Below the pieces are notes generated by a model that was not told the DNA's origin, made no database searches, and worked only from the letters and a program-made list of their open reading frames with translations. Both the position numbers and the translations under genes were made by a program. A DNA stretch of 30,973 nucleotides from CAZSXS01 sp964611385 (lineage in GTDB: Bacteria > Bacillota > Clostridia > Lachnospirales > CAYPQA01): positions 1 to 30,973 of the forward strand of contig CAZSXS010000043.1 of NCBI GenBank assembly GCA_964611385.1. The letters are read 5' to 3'. This document shows, piece after piece, positions 30,763-30,973 of the stretch. The stretch's first letter is position 1. Every line of letters starts with the position of its first letter.

Positions 30763-30848
30763 CCAGCTCAGCCCCTTATAATAATTTAATAAGGTGCAAA
30801 GTCGGAGGGAAGAATAATCAAAAAAGATTATTGCAATTTACCCATGTA

Positions 30849-30892
30849 CTCCATGCAAAGAATCGCTATCTTCCCTACAACTTTGCATGGAG
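30849..30892 (-). promoter_or_regulatory. Perfect 12-bp inverted repeat overlapping the leader ORF stop
   Basis: CTCCATGCAAAG at 30849-30860 and CTTTGCATGGAG at 30881-30892 are fully complementary around a 20-nt loop. In the minus-strand transcript the hairpin spans the last codons and stop of the 17-codon ORF, upstream of the CD3324-family gene. It could be an attenuation-type hairpin. Confidence 0.45.
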
Positions 30893-30928
30893 CGTTGCAT
30901 TCAAAAAACCTACGCATTTTGTTTTCAT
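30875..30928 (-). CDS. Short leader ORF (17 codons) or frameshifted small gene
   Basis: The ATG at 30928 has TGGAGGTGA about 8 nt upstream, one of the best ribosome binding sites in the window. It encodes only MKTKCVGFLNATLHAKL before TAG. A one-base shift near the end would continue with VVGKIAILCMEYMGKLQ to a TAA. So this is either a leader peptide for the hairpin at 30849-30892 or a small gene broken by a frameshift. Function unknown. Confidence 0.35.
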   Translation of the reverse strand: MKTKCVGFLNATLHAKL

Positions 30929-30973
30929 CTGCTTCACCTCCAGATTAAATAAGTATATCTGTAAACATTGCTT

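Noticed and set aside
1..30973. CRISPR array, prophage or complete insertion sequence
   Set aside because: No regular direct repeats with spacers, no integrase or structural phage genes, and no complete transposase were seen.

Overview
The window looks like chromosomal DNA from a spore-forming, low-to-mid GC Bacillota, most likely class Clostridia. The reasons are strong AGGAGG-type ribosome binding sites, TTGACA/TATAAT promoters, a CotF-like spore coat protein, a CD3324-family protein, frequent GTG/TTG starts, and a full-length DnaE with an intact PHP domain. I see no prophage, complete insertion sequence or CRISPR array. The species cannot be named from the sequence.

Layout. (1) 1-4732: 3' end of an ABC-2 type permease converging on dnaE (minus), then a truncated Rpn/PD-(D/E)XK transposase-like remnant. 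(2) 4723-8421: a cytoplasmic GH13 alpha-glycosidase (minus), divergent from gdhA (plus). (3) 8422-13002: a 55-aa Asn-rich ORF, then a minus-strand run gpmI > VOC protein > M24 aminopeptidase P. Three related long palindromic elements sit directly after the stop codons of gdhA, the aminopeptidase and gpmI. (4) 13139-14692: LytTR response regulator and GHKL histidine kinase, overlapping tail-to-tail with a PHP-methyltransferase fusion gene (minus). (5) 16351-18691: an unrecognised 51-aa gene with its own promoter, operator-like palindrome and terminator; a GNAT gene; ogt; a CotF-like coat gene; tRNA-Leu(CAG). (6) 18877-22088: polar amino acid ABC importer (lipoprotein, permease, ATPase) with a P-loop kinase gene inserted, behind a structured leader. 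(7) 22143-29224: oligopeptide ABC importer (binding protein, B and C permeases, D and F ATPases). (8) 29236-30973: lower-GC end with a tandem-GNAT protein, a gene remnant, a CD3324-family gene and a short leader ORF.

The most unusual feature is the C-type permease of the oligopeptide importer. Between its first membrane helix and the conserved GTDxxGRD segment it carries about 265 residues that form seven RCC1/BLIP-II-like blades of about 40 residues each. This predicts a complete seven-bladed beta-propeller on the outer face of the membrane, where the peptide-binding lipoprotein docks. The arrangement suggests a peptide importer with a built-in extracytoplasmic binding or docking platform.

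Other points of interest are the palindromic element family, the PHP-methyltransferase fusion, the compact 51-aa transcription unit, an internal duplication in the amino acid binding protein, and the leader of that operon with mutually exclusive pairings. Physiologically the region combines amino acid and peptide uptake, proline-peptide hydrolysis, glutamate metabolism, lower glycolysis and maltodextrin breakdown, which fits a peptide- and sugar-using anaerobe.
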